DNA from: an uncultured Bacteroidota bacterium
GTDB lineage: Bacteria; Bacteroidota; Bacteroidia; Chitinophagales; Chitinophagaceae
Assembly: GCA_903929655.1 (NCBI GenBank)
Contig: CAIYVS010000632.1
Span: 1-12,749 of the forward strand
DNA: 12,749 bases
Reading direction: 5' to 3'
The stretch's first letter is position 1. Every line of letters begins with the position of its first letter. The notes beneath the pieces are model-generated. The model had not been told where the DNA came from. It ran no database searches and saw only the letters and a program-made list of their open reading frames with translations. The translations under genes were made by a program, and so were the position numbers. This document shows positions 12,698 through 12,749 of this stretch, in pieces.

Positions 12698-12749
12698 TTT
12701 TTCCGCTTGCGGAAAAAAGCGGAAAAAAGCGGAAAAAAGCGGAAAAAAG
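12698..12749. repeat. 10-bp tandem repeat GCGGAAAAAA cut by the window end
   Basis: Four exact copies of GCGGAAAAAA (12709-12748) plus the first base of a fifth run to the last base of the window. The first copy is also the right arm of a palindrome TTTTTCCGC-TT-GCGGAAAAA (12698-12717). A related AGCGAAAAACGGAAAA lies at about 12628-12643. The array probably continues beyond the window, or marks where an assembly stopped. Confidence 0.85.

Larger units (their letters stand above)
12370..12749. other. 380-nt non-coding right end with promoter and possible RNA leader
   Basis: No credible gene on either strand; a frame that stays open from 12385 to 12597 crosses the hairpin, the heptamer array and the promoter and has no family features. 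The left part is repeats. The right part, beyond the promoter at 12487-12519, contains no ATG on the plus strand up to the window end, so whatever it drives is an untranslated RNA or has a leader longer than 220 nt. Confidence 0.6.

Noticed and set aside
12709..12749. CRISPR array at the right end
   Set aside because: The units are 10 bp and contiguous without spacers.

Overview
The window looks like chromosomal DNA from a member of the Bacteroidota, most likely a Chitinophagaceae-type or related aerobic gliding bacterium. The support is fourfold: TAnnTTTG promoter elements instead of sigma70 boxes, very weak Shine-Dalgarno sequences, a type IX secretion (Por) sorting domain on a giant secreted protein, and the cyoE / coxIII / coxIII / coxIV / SCO gene order typical of the phylum. 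Species assignment is inference.

Layout: (1) 1-137 holds sequence that does not belong to the adjoining gene. It replaces the 3' end of ribF (riboflavin kinase/FAD synthetase, minus strand), so this end is either a biological junction or an assembly chimera. (2) kynU (kynureninase) lies upstream of ribF on the same strand. (3) On the plus strand follow a small exported outer-membrane-type protein with its own terminator, then a compact LemA - TPM - TPM operon behind a clear promoter. (4) A 394-nt non-coding gap carries two related GTCCC/GGGAC hairpins and other dyads. (5) A respiratory operon, cyoE - coxIII - coxIII - coxIV - SCO, makes heme O, the small subunits of an aa3/caa3-type cytochrome c oxidase, and a copper-delivery factor. 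Subunits I and II and ctaA are not in the window. (6) A 1161-residue secreted protein follows, with an N-terminal 'ENKGQ' region, seven SBBP beta-propeller repeats, Ig/PKD-like modules and a T9SS sorting domain. (7) A 380-nt non-coding tail contains palindromic and heptamer repeats, a near-ideal promoter inside an inverted repeat, a boxA-like motif, and a 10-bp tandem repeat running into the window end.

Functionally, the cytochrome oxidase block is the only multi-gene pathway. ribF and kynU both bear on redox cofactor supply (FMN/FAD; the kynurenine route that can feed NAD), but the sequence does not prove a link. No RNA gene, CRISPR array, transposase or defence system was recognised. I do not see a convincing new multi-gene system. 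The most unusual material is at the DNA level: palindromic repeats tolerated in-frame inside the secreted-protein gene, the overlapping face-to-face promoters upstream of kynU, and the promoter-bearing right edge, which may be the leader of an rRNA operon or another untranslated RNA.
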